Of a DNA stretch of 64,000 bases, positions 24,123-35,614 are shown piece by piece. Numbering within the stretch: the stretch's first letter is position 1; the number at the start of each line of letters is the position of its first letter. This stretch comes from Alectoria sarmentosa (taxonomy: Eukaryota > Ascomycota > Lecanoromycetes > Lecanorales > Parmeliaceae). The DNA is taken from positions 62,001 to 126,000 of the forward strand of contig WOGZ01000040.1 in assembly GCA_009733775.1 (NCBI GenBank). Direction: 5' to 3'. The notes under the pieces were generated by a model. The model was not told where the DNA came from. It searched no databases and worked only from the letters and a program-made list of their open reading frames with translations. Both the position numbers and the translations under genes were made by a program.

Positions 24123-24681
24123 ATGCCTCAAGCTCAGCCCGAGCTCAAAAAGGTTCTCACACACCCAGCAAACCTCCACAGCCTTGCCTCAGCTGACACG
24201 ATCGATCTACAGTACCTCGACAAGCGCCTCTTCGTCCAATTAAACGGCAGCCGCAGAGTCATTGGTGTCCTGCGCGGCTACGATGTGTGTCTCTCCCACC
24301 TGCCCTCGTCCGCTCCATCTCCTTTCACAGTGCATCTATCTTGGGATCCAGGCGGTCTGACATTCCGCGCGCTCGCAGGTCTTTCTCAACATCGTCCTCG
24401 ACGAAGCGGTAGAAGAGAAGGCTGGAGGGGAAAAAGTGAGGATCGGGATGGTGGTATGTCACCTGTTTACACCTACGCTTCAGCTGCGTGGAGGCATACT
24501 CTTGGGAAACGGTTTTGGCTGATTGTGGGGGGTTAGGTCATAAGAGGCAACTCGGTGGTCATGCTTGAGGTATGTGTTGGAGCTTTGCCCTGGTGGGCAG
24601 AGAGTCGGTCAGATGATGTGGGCTGACTTGTTATTGCAGGCTTTGGAGCGGATTGGCGGTGGAGATCGGGATCGAGGATGA
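24123..24681 (+). CDS. SMX2: Small nuclear ribonucleoprotein G (SmG)
   Basis: One of the seven Sm ring proteins that bind U1, U2, U4 and U5 snRNA. Five exons: 24123-24152, 24213-24284, 24379-24453, 24537-24569 and 24640-24681, giving 83 residues. Sm1 motif KRLFVQLNGSRRVIGVLRGYDVFLNIVLDEA; Sm2 motif VIRGNSVVMLEAL; C-term RIGGGDRDRG. The first intron (24153-24212, 60 nt) is a multiple of three and lacks stops, so the contiguous frame looks as if SmG had a 20-residue insertion after PELKK. Its GT/AG ends, CTGAC and perfect fit of the flanks to other SmG proteins identify it as an intron. The intron-to-exon ratio is high for such a short gene. Confidence 0.93.
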
Positions 24682-25363
24682 GGCTCACAAAGGAGCTATG
24701 GATTTGTGATCCAGTATACGAAGCAATGTAGGGACGCCAACAGGGCGTCTACTGGGTTGGGCTTCTCAAAGAGACAGGACCGTCAGGCTGGAGAAACAAA
24801 AGAGGCAGAAAAGTGCTGATCAGAGAAGTCTTCGAATCTACTCTGGGCAGAAGTCGAGAACGGTCAGGAATGATCAGGGTACAACGACTGAAAAAAGCAT
24901 TTGTTACATTCTCATGTATACCTCAAATACGATGCAAAGATCTGTTAACATCATATGGTGCATGACACCGAGGTTATGTATGTACTTGATTTTGAACGGG
25001 GTGTAAATCCCAGTAGATGCTTGCTAACATCCGTCATTTTCATCTCGTCATGGAAACGTATTCCAAAAAAGATCGGACGATTTTTTTGGTTCCCACCTCC
25101 GACCAACTGCTCCAACCGGCGCCCAGAGGATATCACAACAAAAGATATAAACAGCAAAATATATGGCGAACAAATATGTACGAGAGAATTGGCAGATATG
25201 TAGCAAGAAAGAGTGGCGTAGATCATCATTTGCCGACACCACCGCATTGGCCACTTGAAATTTGTGGGCTTGTAGAAAAGCGTAATGGCCCGCGCCCCTA
25301 TTGTTGTACAGCCTCGTGCCCAGCCTCAGCTGGCATAGAGATGCAATTTTCCTCCTTCTCAGT
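24682..25363. other. Intergenic between convergent SmG and regulator genes
   Basis: 682 bp of ordinary composition. No gene or clear repeat seen. Confidence 0.5.
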
Positions 25364-28300
25364 CTACCTTGACCGCTTTTTCTGAGCGGGGTTATCCATG
25401 ACGAAGATTCCATTGTCTTCCATGTCCCAACGTCGTTTATTCCCTGCAGAATCGTACGTGCTAGCGACAGTGTCTCGCCACATGCTTGATGTCACAAATG
25501 ATGGCGTTGGAGCAGTGTAGGCAGGTAATTGTGGTGCTGTTTGATGCCTAGATAGTGATGGCATGTTCGTCTGGACAGGATAGGTGTGTTGTGGCTGATA
25601 TAGAGAATGGGGCATTTGTGAGGAAGTTGATGGGGTATAAATGGGTGGAGAATGTTGTGGTATAGATGTACTGGCCGGTGAAGCCGAAGCAGCCGCAGGT
25701 CCAAATGCATTATTCCATTGACTATCCTTTCCGTTAGCATGAGTCGAAGTTTTGGGGCGCCATTTACGTACGCAATAATGGGAGTAGGGTTCCACTCCTG
25801 CCCAATACTCATTGGCGTGGTCTGCATTGGCATGGCTTGCTGCTGACTGCTTGCCATCATCGGAATAGAGCCAGGCATGAGGAGACCATCCTTGGAATCC
25901 TCGAAGCTCAAGCCAGCGGATATTGGCGGGGTCATTGGCGTTGCGTGATATGGCATCTGAGTTTGATGCCCGAGAGATTGGTGGCGAGTTAGCATGGGAT
26001 GCTGTACGTTTGTATCGAGTGGAGGACTGGGCTGCAGTCCACCTGCACTTGGACTTGGGCTTTGAAAAGGGAACCCCCTTTTCAACTCGAATGGCCTGTT
26101 GATATCTGCAGAAAACGCTTCTCTGAGCTGATTGACCTGCATCTGCATTTCTTGCATGGGCCAAGCTTCCATGCACTGTTCGAGTATGCGCATGTGCCGC
26201 GTGAAATACTCCCTTGCATCACGGTGGAGTTCTGGATCCGGTGAGGTGATAGCGACCTAACGCGCGATGTTAGCAGTCGTCACTCACCCAGTGACCAGCT
26301 AGAACTTACCAAATGTATAAGGGCGCACGTGAGTACAGCATAAATGACGAAGTTGATACCACGCTGCATGCACATCAATCCTGTCAATCCGAAGTGTTGA
26401 AAGATACCTTCATGCAATCGGCACATGGCCTTGGCCGAATCATAAGAGATGAGCATGTGCCTCTTCCAACTACCGTCAGCATAAGCACCCGAGACCGACA
26501 GCTGGGCTCTGTGGAGCATGATCACAGTTAGATGATAATAAGTATGCATGTTTCCCACAAAGTGGCTCGGCAGCCAGGGCGGAGTACCGTTTTCAGGCCA
26601 GTTGATCTGAAGGTCTCGCGGAAGTCCCTCGAGCCATTTCGAGAGCTTAGTCTCCACGGCCACGAATTCCGGGTCGGACATCCAATCTTTAGTGGCGCAA
26701 GCTTCCTTAATATCATGCATGCGACGTACAGTCTGGATCATTGACACGAGGAAAGTAAATTGCCGTGAAGTGCTGTAGTCAGAATTATCGAGACCAGGCG
26801 TAGGCCTCAGACGAGTGAGGTCTACCGTCGATGGGTTTACTTGCATGTCTCTCCGGCCTATTGTAAGTCAGAATTGCGCCGCTTTTGGTTGCTGTTCATA
26901 CATACCCTGCGGAGCACCAATCATCGTCTCGCAAGCGAAAATGATCTGCCACAGCCGTGTCTTGATGAAGCATTCTGTAAGGTCCGAGGTGCAATTCCCA
27001 CCTGGAACTTGATGCTCACTGTAATGCTTGTCGAGCTTGAGCTCAAGGGCGAAGGTAACCAGTTTCTTGACCGTCATCCAAGAACGGAAATAATAGCCCC
27101 TCTTCGGAGCAGCCTCCCGACCTTTCAACAATAGCAACATTGCTTGGAGCGTGCTCAATCGAGGGGTGTCCATGAAACAATCCTCGTGCTCTGCGTACGC
27201 AATCAGCCAAGCACTTTCTTGACTTGGAACTAAGTGCTTACTAGCAGCCAATGCAAGCCATTGAGCTCCTTCGGCGTCATCATCAGAAGACACACTCCCG
27301 GCGCAGGCAAAAATCGCCTCCAGAATCAGCGGCGATATTGATTCTGGTTTGTGTCGCCATTGCTCATAGAAATACGGCTTGCTGAGCACCGGAACGTACG
27401 GATGTACATGTTGGAAGAATATCTCAAAAAGTTCCAGGCACCGCTCTTTTGACGGCATCAGCGCTTGAGGAATCCTGACAGTGCCAAAGGGTTTCGTCTC
27501 CGGTAGTTTTATTTCGAAATCCTCATATGCAGGGGTATCGGCTAAGGCCCTTTTTTGATTCGATATGTAATCAGCTGTTTTGAGATCAGCAAGGTGCACT
27601 TGGAAGAATCAAGCTGTATACTTCGGTGGGTTTTCACACGTACCAACGCCGTCGTTCGCAATACCAAGCCCCCCCATGAGGTTGCTAAGGTCCGTGGCGT
27701 TGATGTGCTCGTTGTTCCAGACTCTAACATCATTTGTAGCCAGAGAAGCACTTTGTGGTGGATGGTATACATCTTGAGCGTTATACAAGGAATCCGATAC
27801 GTGTAAAGGCATCGGCTGAACCTCGTCATACCCCAGCTCGTGCTGGCTATAAGCTTTTTCAGAGAATGGCGGTGTAGTAAATGCCCCAAGACCAGCGCTG
27901 TAGGGTCCTTGCGTGTGTACAGAGGCATTCTGCAGCTCGAAGAGCTGCGAAGTGCCTACTTCGTAATTATACTCGTCCTCGCCACTGCCGTCAGATTGGT
28001 CAAAGTCGAGCACTCTTTCGAGTCCCAAGAGCTGACCGCTACCTGTATGAGTGCGATCATTGTTGATGGTCGGAGGCGAGCATTGAGTCCTGAGACGGAC
28101 GCAGGAAGCACATGGCCATTGGTTACTTGTGACAGCATCACATTTAATCTTCCTCCTCCGACATCCTTCACAAGCTCTCGTGACTAGTATTTATTTAGCG
28201 TCGATTTTATCCTGGAATTCTGATTATGTACGCACCTTTCAGTCTCTTATGTCGATTGTGCTCATCAACAAAAACAAAATCTAGGGACTCGGTCAGTTTC

Positions 28301-28464
28301 AATTTGGCAGGGGGAGAATACGCGGTCGTATATGACAATGGAACTTGCTTACTTTTCTTGTCGGTGCCGACGCCCATATTGGGAGGCGCAAAGGAATAGT
28401 TCTGCTGCATCCCGTTTCCGTATTGATGGGGCAGCAAAGGCCGGGTCTCCGTACCAGCACTCAT
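25364..28464 (-). CDS. Zn(II)2Cys6 transcription factor with fungal_trans domain
   Basis: Fungal zinc-cluster regulator. The start at 28464 reads MSAGTETRPLLPHQYGNG. After two introns comes the basic run HNRHKRLK and the zinc finger RACEGCRRRKIKCD, then CASCVRLRTQC, giving CX2CX6CX9CX2CX6C (about 28065-28185). The linker is Gln/Ser/Tyr-rich. The middle homology region spans about 27560-26280: SKERCLELFEIFFQHVHPYV, YFRSWMTVKKLVTFALELKLD, RLWQIIFACETMIGAPQG. A Pro/Gln/Ser-rich tail ends with RWDMEDNGIFVMDNPAQKKRSR. Overall architecture and N-terminus resemble the conserved filamentous-fungal regulators of carbon use (COL-26/BglR type), but that link is from memory and weak. Several introns; all frames appear open. 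Confidence 0.85.
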
Positions 28465-31328
28465 AGCGGGTGCTTATGGTGAGGCGGATGTGACCGCTCG
28501 GAAGAGCTTTCTAAGAAGCTTTGTATGTATTCCAGCTCTTATTAACGTCTTTTTGTGGCTCAACGGAGCAGCAGACTTGCTATGGAAGAATGAGAACTGG
28601 GGTTCTTCTTTTACTGTCGCAGAATGGAGCGGCGTGGCGTAAGGTGACCAGAGTACGGGTCGCCGAGCTGTAAAGAGGGTGGGAGTGATGTAGTTGCCAA
28701 TGAGTCAGGGCAGCATCCAGGTCTGGCTTCCAGCGGAGCTTGAAAATGTTTATCTCGACGAGTGTCGAAATTGTGAAAGCGCTGACGACAAAGTGCTAAT
28801 AGCCGTCAGGCATAGGAGCCCATGGGATCCTAGTGTCTGACAGTCGTGGAGGTGAAAGGCGTGGCGTCGACAATCGCCAGTCGATTGTCCCGGTAAGAGC
28901 GTGTCGCGTTACGCTTGAGAATGCGAAGTCAGCAGCGATATAAAAAAGGCGGATTTGATGATATCAGATATCCAGGTATCAGTCTCGGTCGTAGGGCTCT
29001 TTTGGAGAGGTTCTCCGAAGACAAGGTTAGCAGATAGGCCCTTTGGGTAGTATTCTTCTTTTCTTCTAGAAGCTCCCCATATCACACATCATCAAATTTG
29101 ACGACCAACAGGGGGCATCAAATGAACTACCAAAAAACAGAGGATGCGTTGGCTGTGGTACAAGGGGCGTTATGTCTAAGGTGAAGTTGGTTTTGGTGGG
29201 CGCAGTCGCAATGGATGTTGGTCCTCGGTGGAAGGGGGGGGGGTCCAGATCTCGATATCCTTGCAGGTCGGTAGAAGCTGGGGGAACCTGGTGCGACGAC
29301 CTTTTGAAATGGTGAATGTGTAGGGATAGAGAATGTGAGGGTACTCGGACTGTCCGAGCCAAATGGGCGATATGATATCGTGGTTGCTCGTCGATATGCG
29401 CGGGGTTTAGCCGTTTGTTGGACGTCGAGTGAAGTGTGTTGGTCGATCGCTTGTCCGACTAGGGTGTGCTGCTAGATGAGCAAGCAGCCACTTGGAAGTG
29501 ACGGTGTCTTTCTTATTTCGATACTTTTTACTCTGAATTTCTAATCCCGACGCAGGTCACAGGTGGATGAAGGGTGCAAGGTAGGGTCGTGATTCAATAA
29601 TCTTGTGCAGAGGTGTGCAAGCCCGCCTCTTGTTGTAGACGCCTCAGGTATGTGTCTGGGTGTAGAAAAGATCAGCTTTCCCATTTTCGGGCTGAATTCT
29701 GTGCTCAAAGGGTTGAAAATATGTCTGCGCAGAAGAACGGGGTAAATACGAGGAGCGACGAGTAAGTTGCAACGAGGTAAGGTGTGTACTGACCCCTCTC
29801 ACGTGGAACCGCTTTAATCCTTCGGGAAGAATCTCGTGTGGCCGACTTGAGAGGAAGAAATGGGGAGTGCAGAATGGCCGAAGATATGAATTAGTAATGA
29901 TGATAACGACAGTCTGATATATTCCTTCAGATGGCCAAATACGAGTTTGAGATACTGCATGGGCATGTAGGTGTAGATAGATTACTATATAAATATTTGA
30001 CATTTGCATCTATAATTGATCCCCTGTCTCATGATCGATTACCACTTCAAACTTTCTACCATACCCTCGGTTCATGTCATGCAATCAGAAATCTGAGAGC
30101 TGCGTAAGGCCGTAGCCAAATCCTAGAGCAAGGCCAGATGGCCATAGCTTAGGATCGATGCCGAGGATAATTTCAACGATATATAAGAGCGCCAGTAGAT
30201 TATCACAACTCGGAAAAGACGCCAAGGAATGCGGTAAAGCAAGGCTCACTGCCACAGTCAAATATTTGGCCATTTCAAACCATGAAATGGCAGATCATGT
30301 TTGACATGCTCTACATTTGGATATATGTATGGGAGAAGGATGGAGATCGCCTAAAGGATACCGTAGGATCGTTCCGGCAAGGACCGTTTGCGAGTCCGGG
30401 AGCCACCAACGACAAGCAAGCCAGCAGACCAGGGTCCTCAGACATGACTGTCAATGACGAAATTCTTTCATGCCGACAGGCCACATATGGAAAGCTAGGT
30501 GTTCCATCTTGGGTAGGATTCAAGACAAAAGATGGGGTCGAACGAGGAAGGCGTATTTGGTTGCAATCCTGCTTTACGTATTCGTGGGTATCATCAGGCT
30601 GACTGCAGGTGCAGAATGGATCACGATGCTGCTTTCTGCCTCGTCCACGCCTCATGAGACATGGTCTTGGGAGGGAAGGAAATGAAGTGGAAGGAGGGCC
30701 ACAAGGGCTGTCTGACTGCCTGACAAGCTTTGGGGGTCGGATGGCTTGGATTCCGGTACCTGATTGGAACTTTGGAACATTCTAGCGTGAGCTGCATGGA
30801 AGCCGTGGGGGTTCGGCCGCTGAGAGCTGATTGATGAAAAGATAGGGGAAATTCAGCCCGCTGCGGGAGCCCGCATTATTGCTCGCATATCTCTCACACC
30901 ACCTCGCCCTTCATTTGTCCTTTTTTTCTCCTGCCGATTCTGGCTGCAAGCCTCTTCCAGAATTGCAGATATGCTGCAAGGTGAGCGCGGAATTCATTCC
31001 CGACAAGAGAATAATGGACAGAGACATGCGCACCAAGCCCAGTGGTGGCCCCAATCTTCCCCTCCGTCTCAAAGTGGAGACGGCACGTTATCGATTAGCA
31101 GCCGCTCAAATCTAAGCGAGAGACTAAATTCTCCGCCCGAGGCTCGGCATATACCTTTACTGCAAACTACTATAGAAGTATGATGAAATCTATTCTTAAC
31201 TTCGCCACTCGGACACAAAACAACAACAACTTTCAAGCGCTGCAATTATTCCACAACCATACGCGAGATCAAAGACACTTTGTTCAAGACTTCCACTTTT
31301 GTTCATCGAATCGTCCACTGTCGAAAAG
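28465..31328. promoter_or_regulatory. Long divergent intergenic region, regulator / CIA2
   Basis: 2.86 kb without a recognisable gene, unusually long for this gene-dense part. It probably holds a long 5' leader of the regulator on the left and the CIA2 promoter on the right. Only short frames of under 125 codons occur, none family-like. Confidence 0.45.
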
Positions 31329-32105
31329 ATGGCCGAGGTCCTCAACGCCAACCCCACAATCAGGAACGCCTCCGACCTCCCAAGTCGTAGAAGACAGACT
31401 CACGCTCGGCCATCATCAAAGTATCCAAAAGGCCTAATTTCGAGCACAGTTCCTCCGTCGGCATATCTTCCAGACCCGTTCTCACCTTCCTCTTCTTCGG
31501 ATTCAGAGCTATCCGACGATGATGATGCTGAGATCGAACCAATCGACGAGCAGGAAATTTATGGTACAGATACTCTCCCCGCATAACGACACGCACATCG
31601 TCAGACTCTCGTTTCCGAAACCTCGTCTTCGCACCTTCCGGCCCTGATGTGATCAGCCATATTGCGCCATGATGATCCTTCGCTTCATGCACGCGAAGCT
31701 AACCGCGCCTACACAGACCTCATTTCCCCCATTTCAGATCCAGAACATCCCTTAACTCTTGGCTCCCTCTCTGTCGTCAACCTCCCGGACATCTTCCTTA
31801 CCCCTACATTTCCGGAAAAGGGTTCATCGTCACCACTTACGACGCTTACCGTTCTCATCACCCCTACTATAACGCATTGCTCCCTCGCCACGGTGATTGG
31901 TCTAGGCGTGCGGGTAAGGCTTGAGCAAGCTCTGCCGCCTAGGTTTCGAGTAGATGTCAGAATCAAGGAGGGCACGCACAGTACGGCCGAGCAGGTCAAT
32001 CGACAGCTAGGCGATAAGGAGAGAGTGGCGGCTGCATTGGAGAATGAAACCCTCATGGGAGTTCTGAGAAAGATGTTGGAAGGCTGTGAGAATGGAGCAG
32101 TATGA
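31329..32105 (+). CDS. CIA2: Cytosolic iron-sulfur targeting factor Cia2 (MIP18/FAM96 family)
   Basis: Subunit of the CIA targeting complex (with Cia1 and Met18) that passes Fe-S clusters to cytosolic and nuclear apoproteins. Two exons, 31329-31563 and 31717-32105, give 207 residues. The fungal N-terminal extension is Ser- and acid-rich (SSSSDSELSDDDDAEIEPID). The MIP18 domain begins IYDLI exactly over the splice site and continues DPEHPLTLGSLSVVN. The reactive-Cys segment is ITHCSLATVIGLGVRVRLEQ, followed by DVRIKEGTHSTAEQVNRQL and KERVAAALENETLM. All family landmarks are present and the frame is intact. Confidence 0.93.
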
Positions 32106-32848
32106 ATGGCTTGATTAGCAACAAGAGACACAACATAATCCGAGTGCCCCACTTTGAAGACAGAGATCTGCTGAAGAATAGAGTGGCTTCCAGAGGTTAT
32201 TTGCACCTCATTGCCGAAGACGATACTCGGTCGAAGTAAACAGATCGATTGTTGCTTTGGACGGCCAGGCGCAATTCTCGCAACGGAGCGATGACTACAG
32301 GGCACGAATCGATAATGAGATAGATACGTGACCACTCCTTACACATAGCAAGGATGTATGACACCATGAAGAAGCCACGTGTCAAAATACGAGTTGCTTT
32401 TCATGTCCATTGCTCAAGTTCGATCGGTTGTACCAATATTTGAGACCGAAGAGACTTTTCCATCGACTTGGACTGTTCCGCCATAGCGTTAGGGTTAAAA
32501 CTACTTTAGCAAACATACTGTGGCGCGCTTCAGTGGCGTTTATTTGTTCCTGACTAAATTCCAACGAGTAAAGGCCACATTCATTTGTAAATAATCGAAA
32601 AAAGAATCTGACGGCGCCGTACTCTAGAACTATCTTCCTCCGTATCTGGTTTCATTCAGCGTTCTTTGTTTCTTGTAGCGAATCACCCTCCGTGAGCTGC
32701 CGGCAAAAGGCCACCTCTGCTCTGCTTACCAACAAAGATTCAGCTAGCCCTAGCTGTCCAACTCTCCTTCTCTCAGCATGTGCAGGTAGTCTCATATTTC
32801 TGAGCTCTAAGACTGTGCTTCGATCCCAAGTACCATTCGTTCTCCGTC
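32106..32848. other. Intergenic, ERO1 upstream region
   Basis: 743 bp between CIA2 and ERO1 on the same strand. Part of it should be the ERO1 promoter. I did not find a convincing unfolded-protein-response element by eye. No gene seen. Confidence 0.45.
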
Positions 32849-34659
32849 ATGATGAGGTCTGGTGCGAAAGGCTTCTATCTTGCCTTCTTTGCTCTGTTCG
32901 GATCCGTCCATGCCAAACCATCTGGCACAACCGCTTCCAAGTCTTCTCCCGCTGAAGTCTGCGCAGTAAGTAGCTTGCCTGCACAAGTGTGGAGATCTAC
33001 TGATTCACTTTGTCCTAGATCGACCCTACCGCAATTGTCTCCGACGCTTGCGCCTCCTACTCCACCCTCGACACCCTGAATGATGCCCTCTCACCTTCGC
33101 TGAAAGCCATCACGCTATCCACAGATTTCTTCGCCTATTACAGGCTCAATTTGTACGACCAGAAATGTCCGGTCAAAGCTTGGGATGACGAGACTGGCAC
33201 ATGCGGGAACATTGCCTGTAAGGTGGACACATTAGAGGATGAACAGGATATACCAGAAATATGGAGAGTGGGAGAGCTGAGCAAACTGGAGGGGCCGAAA
33301 GCTGAACATCCAGACAGACAACTGCAGAAGGAGCGCGGGAGTCAAAAGCCGCTGCAAGGGACGTTGGGGGAGAATGTAGGGGAGAGCTGTGTGGTGGAAT
33401 ACGACGACGAATGCGATGAGAGAGACTATTGTGTACCAGAAGACGAAAGTGCGACCGCCAAGGGTGACTATGTTAGTCTGGTGGACAACCCAGAGCGATT
33501 CACCGGCTATGCAGGGATGGATGTCTGGGACGCCATATACAAGGAAAACTGCTTCTCGAAGGAGTCGCAGATCTCTTCAGCACCGAGTAGAGGCGAGCCA
33601 TCCAACCCATTCCAAGCGCATAACGACCTTCGAAACGTTATACAAGCGAACTCTCCTTCCACAGAATTAGCCGTTGACGACGAATGCTTGGAAAAGCGTG
33701 TCTTCCACCGCATTGTTAGCGGCATGCACGCTTCTATCTCCACCCACATTTGCTTCGACTATCTCAACCAAACTACCGGAACTTGGGGTCCAAATCTACA
33801 ATGCTACCAGGACCGTCTTGCAACCCATCCTGAGCGTGTTTCCAACCTTTACTTTGACTACGCAATCCTCCTCCGCGCCGTCACCAAGCTCCGCACGTAT
33901 CTCAAGAATTATACCTTCTGTTCCGGCGATCCTTCTCAAGACGCAGCCACCAAGTCTAAGATCCTTCAATTGGCCGACGCGGCTGCATCGCATCCCCAGA
34001 TTTTTGACGAGAACACGATGTTTCAAGACCCAGATGTCAGCGGCGAGCTCAAAGAAGACTTCCGCAATCGCTTCCGCAATGTCAGCCGCCTCATGGACTG
34101 CGTTGGCTGCGACAAGTGCAGACTATGGGGAAAGCTGCAGACCGTTGGGTATGGCACAGCGCTCAAAGTGCTCTTCGAGTACGACGAGCTCAAGAATGGA
34201 GAAAACCCGCCATTGCGACGGACGGAGCTCGTGGCTTTGGTGAACACCCTGGATAGAGTCTCCAGCAGTCTTACGGCGCTTGGGCGAATGCGAGATATGG
34301 TCGCCAAGCCAGTCGTACCAAAGAAAGCCGCTAAGAAGGTCGGTCTTCCAGACGGCAGCGAGCACAAGGCCCCTCACCGTTCCAAAGACCGCCCAGACGC
34401 CAAACCGGCCATTGACCTCGACGAGGATGAAGAAGAGGTCGTCCAGCCTTACCAATCCGTTTCCGAGATTTTTTTTGAAGAGTTCTACCTCGTCTGGCGC
34501 ACTTTTGTCTACGTTCTCAAGAGCTGGATTGAGCTGCCTGGCAAGTTTCTCAAGATCACGGTCTATGAGCTCAGCCGGTTGTGGAGCTTTTGGCTGGGAT
34601 TGCCCGTTGCGGAGAGGAGTTGGGAGATCCAGTGGGGTCCTAGGATGGATGAGCTGTGA
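32849..34659 (+). CDS. ERO1: ER oxidoreductin-1
   Basis: FAD-dependent thiol oxidase that reoxidises protein disulfide isomerase in the ER lumen, passing electrons to oxygen. Two exons, 32849-32965 and 33019-34659, give 585 residues. Signal peptide MMRSGAKGFYLAFFALFGSVHA. The shuttle-side region has paired Cys (NLYDQKCPVKAW, CGNIACKV). The core has WDAIYKENCF and HASISTHICFDYLNQ; NLYFDYAILLRAV and RLMDCVGCDKCRLWGKLQTVGYGTALKVLF follow. The active site CVGCDKC carries the CXXCXXC arrangement, next to the flavin site. The C-terminal tail is extended and Lys/Asp-rich, as in other filamentous fungi. Confidence 0.96.
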
Positions 34660-35614
34660 GAGCTCTCTGTCCGTGTTGTGGTTCTTTTGGTGGCGCATTT
34701 CAGCGGCATTGGTATCGAAATCCGCATCGGCGTTGGTATTATCTGCATATATACTTGACTAGCCAACATATTTGACCACAAGAGGCTGTTTTCCAAATAT
34801 CCTGGCTTCTTGATGTAAATAAACGCACCTGTTGGTCGTCCCCGTGGGCAGCACGCGTAGACATGGGCATTCGATAGACTCAGCGTCCCGGATAAGTAGA
34901 CTCGGCACTCCCGCAATGGAGACGACGATCTTGACTTCCATAATTATAATTATGGTACGGGTGTTTGCGGAGCCCATTCTTTGCACCTGGCTGGCCGCGC
35001 TGTTTGTTTGCTGGGTTGCTTAGTTGGAGGCAACACGGATACCTACGCGCGGGCAGGGATTAGTGGGACTTGCAGCTGCTGCTACACTCTATTCTACGAT
35101 AGAGCGAGCGAGTACAGACCTCTGAAATGCTGAGTCAATGGCTTTTGAAGAGGAGGTTGAGATAGGAGACGGGGATTGGGATTGGTGGTTGGGTGGGGGA
35201 TGAGAGAGGTTGGGATAGCTTTGGGCGATGGGTGTGGTGGTGGTGGTGCGGAAAGTCTGGGTTGGGCCTTTGGTTCCTTTTTGGGGTGGGGGAAAGGTGT
35301 AGGGTGGGAGGGGGGGGGAAGATTTGATGGTGCATTGGCACCGGGTATAATAGGAAGGCTTCAATACCGTTGGTTAAGCCGCCGGTATACGGCTTGATTT
35401 CTATCTGAATAGGTTGAGTAGAGTTTTCTAACCGTACAGGGGTATCGAGGAGGGTGATTTTGTTTAGAGACAAATGAGATATCGCGATGAGTGAGGAGGG
35501 TTTCTGTACTGAAGCGGGTTTCGATCGCGCGCCTTGGGAAGGTTTTGTTCGAGGCGAGGTTCTGAATCGATGACTCTTAGGTGTTGAATACGTTGCTGTA
35601 TTCCGGAGCGGATT
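34660..35614. other. Intergenic between convergent ERO1 and AAA ATPase genes
   Basis: 955 bp. G-rich and T/G-rich tracts lie at about 35165-35330 (runs such as GGGGTGGGGGAAAGG) and an ATAATTATAATTAT palindrome near 34940. Open frames here are low-complexity. No gene supported. Confidence 0.45.

Noticed and set aside
24153..24212. SmG with a 20-residue insertion
   Set aside because: The segment has donor, branch point and acceptor, and its removal gives the exact family sequence.
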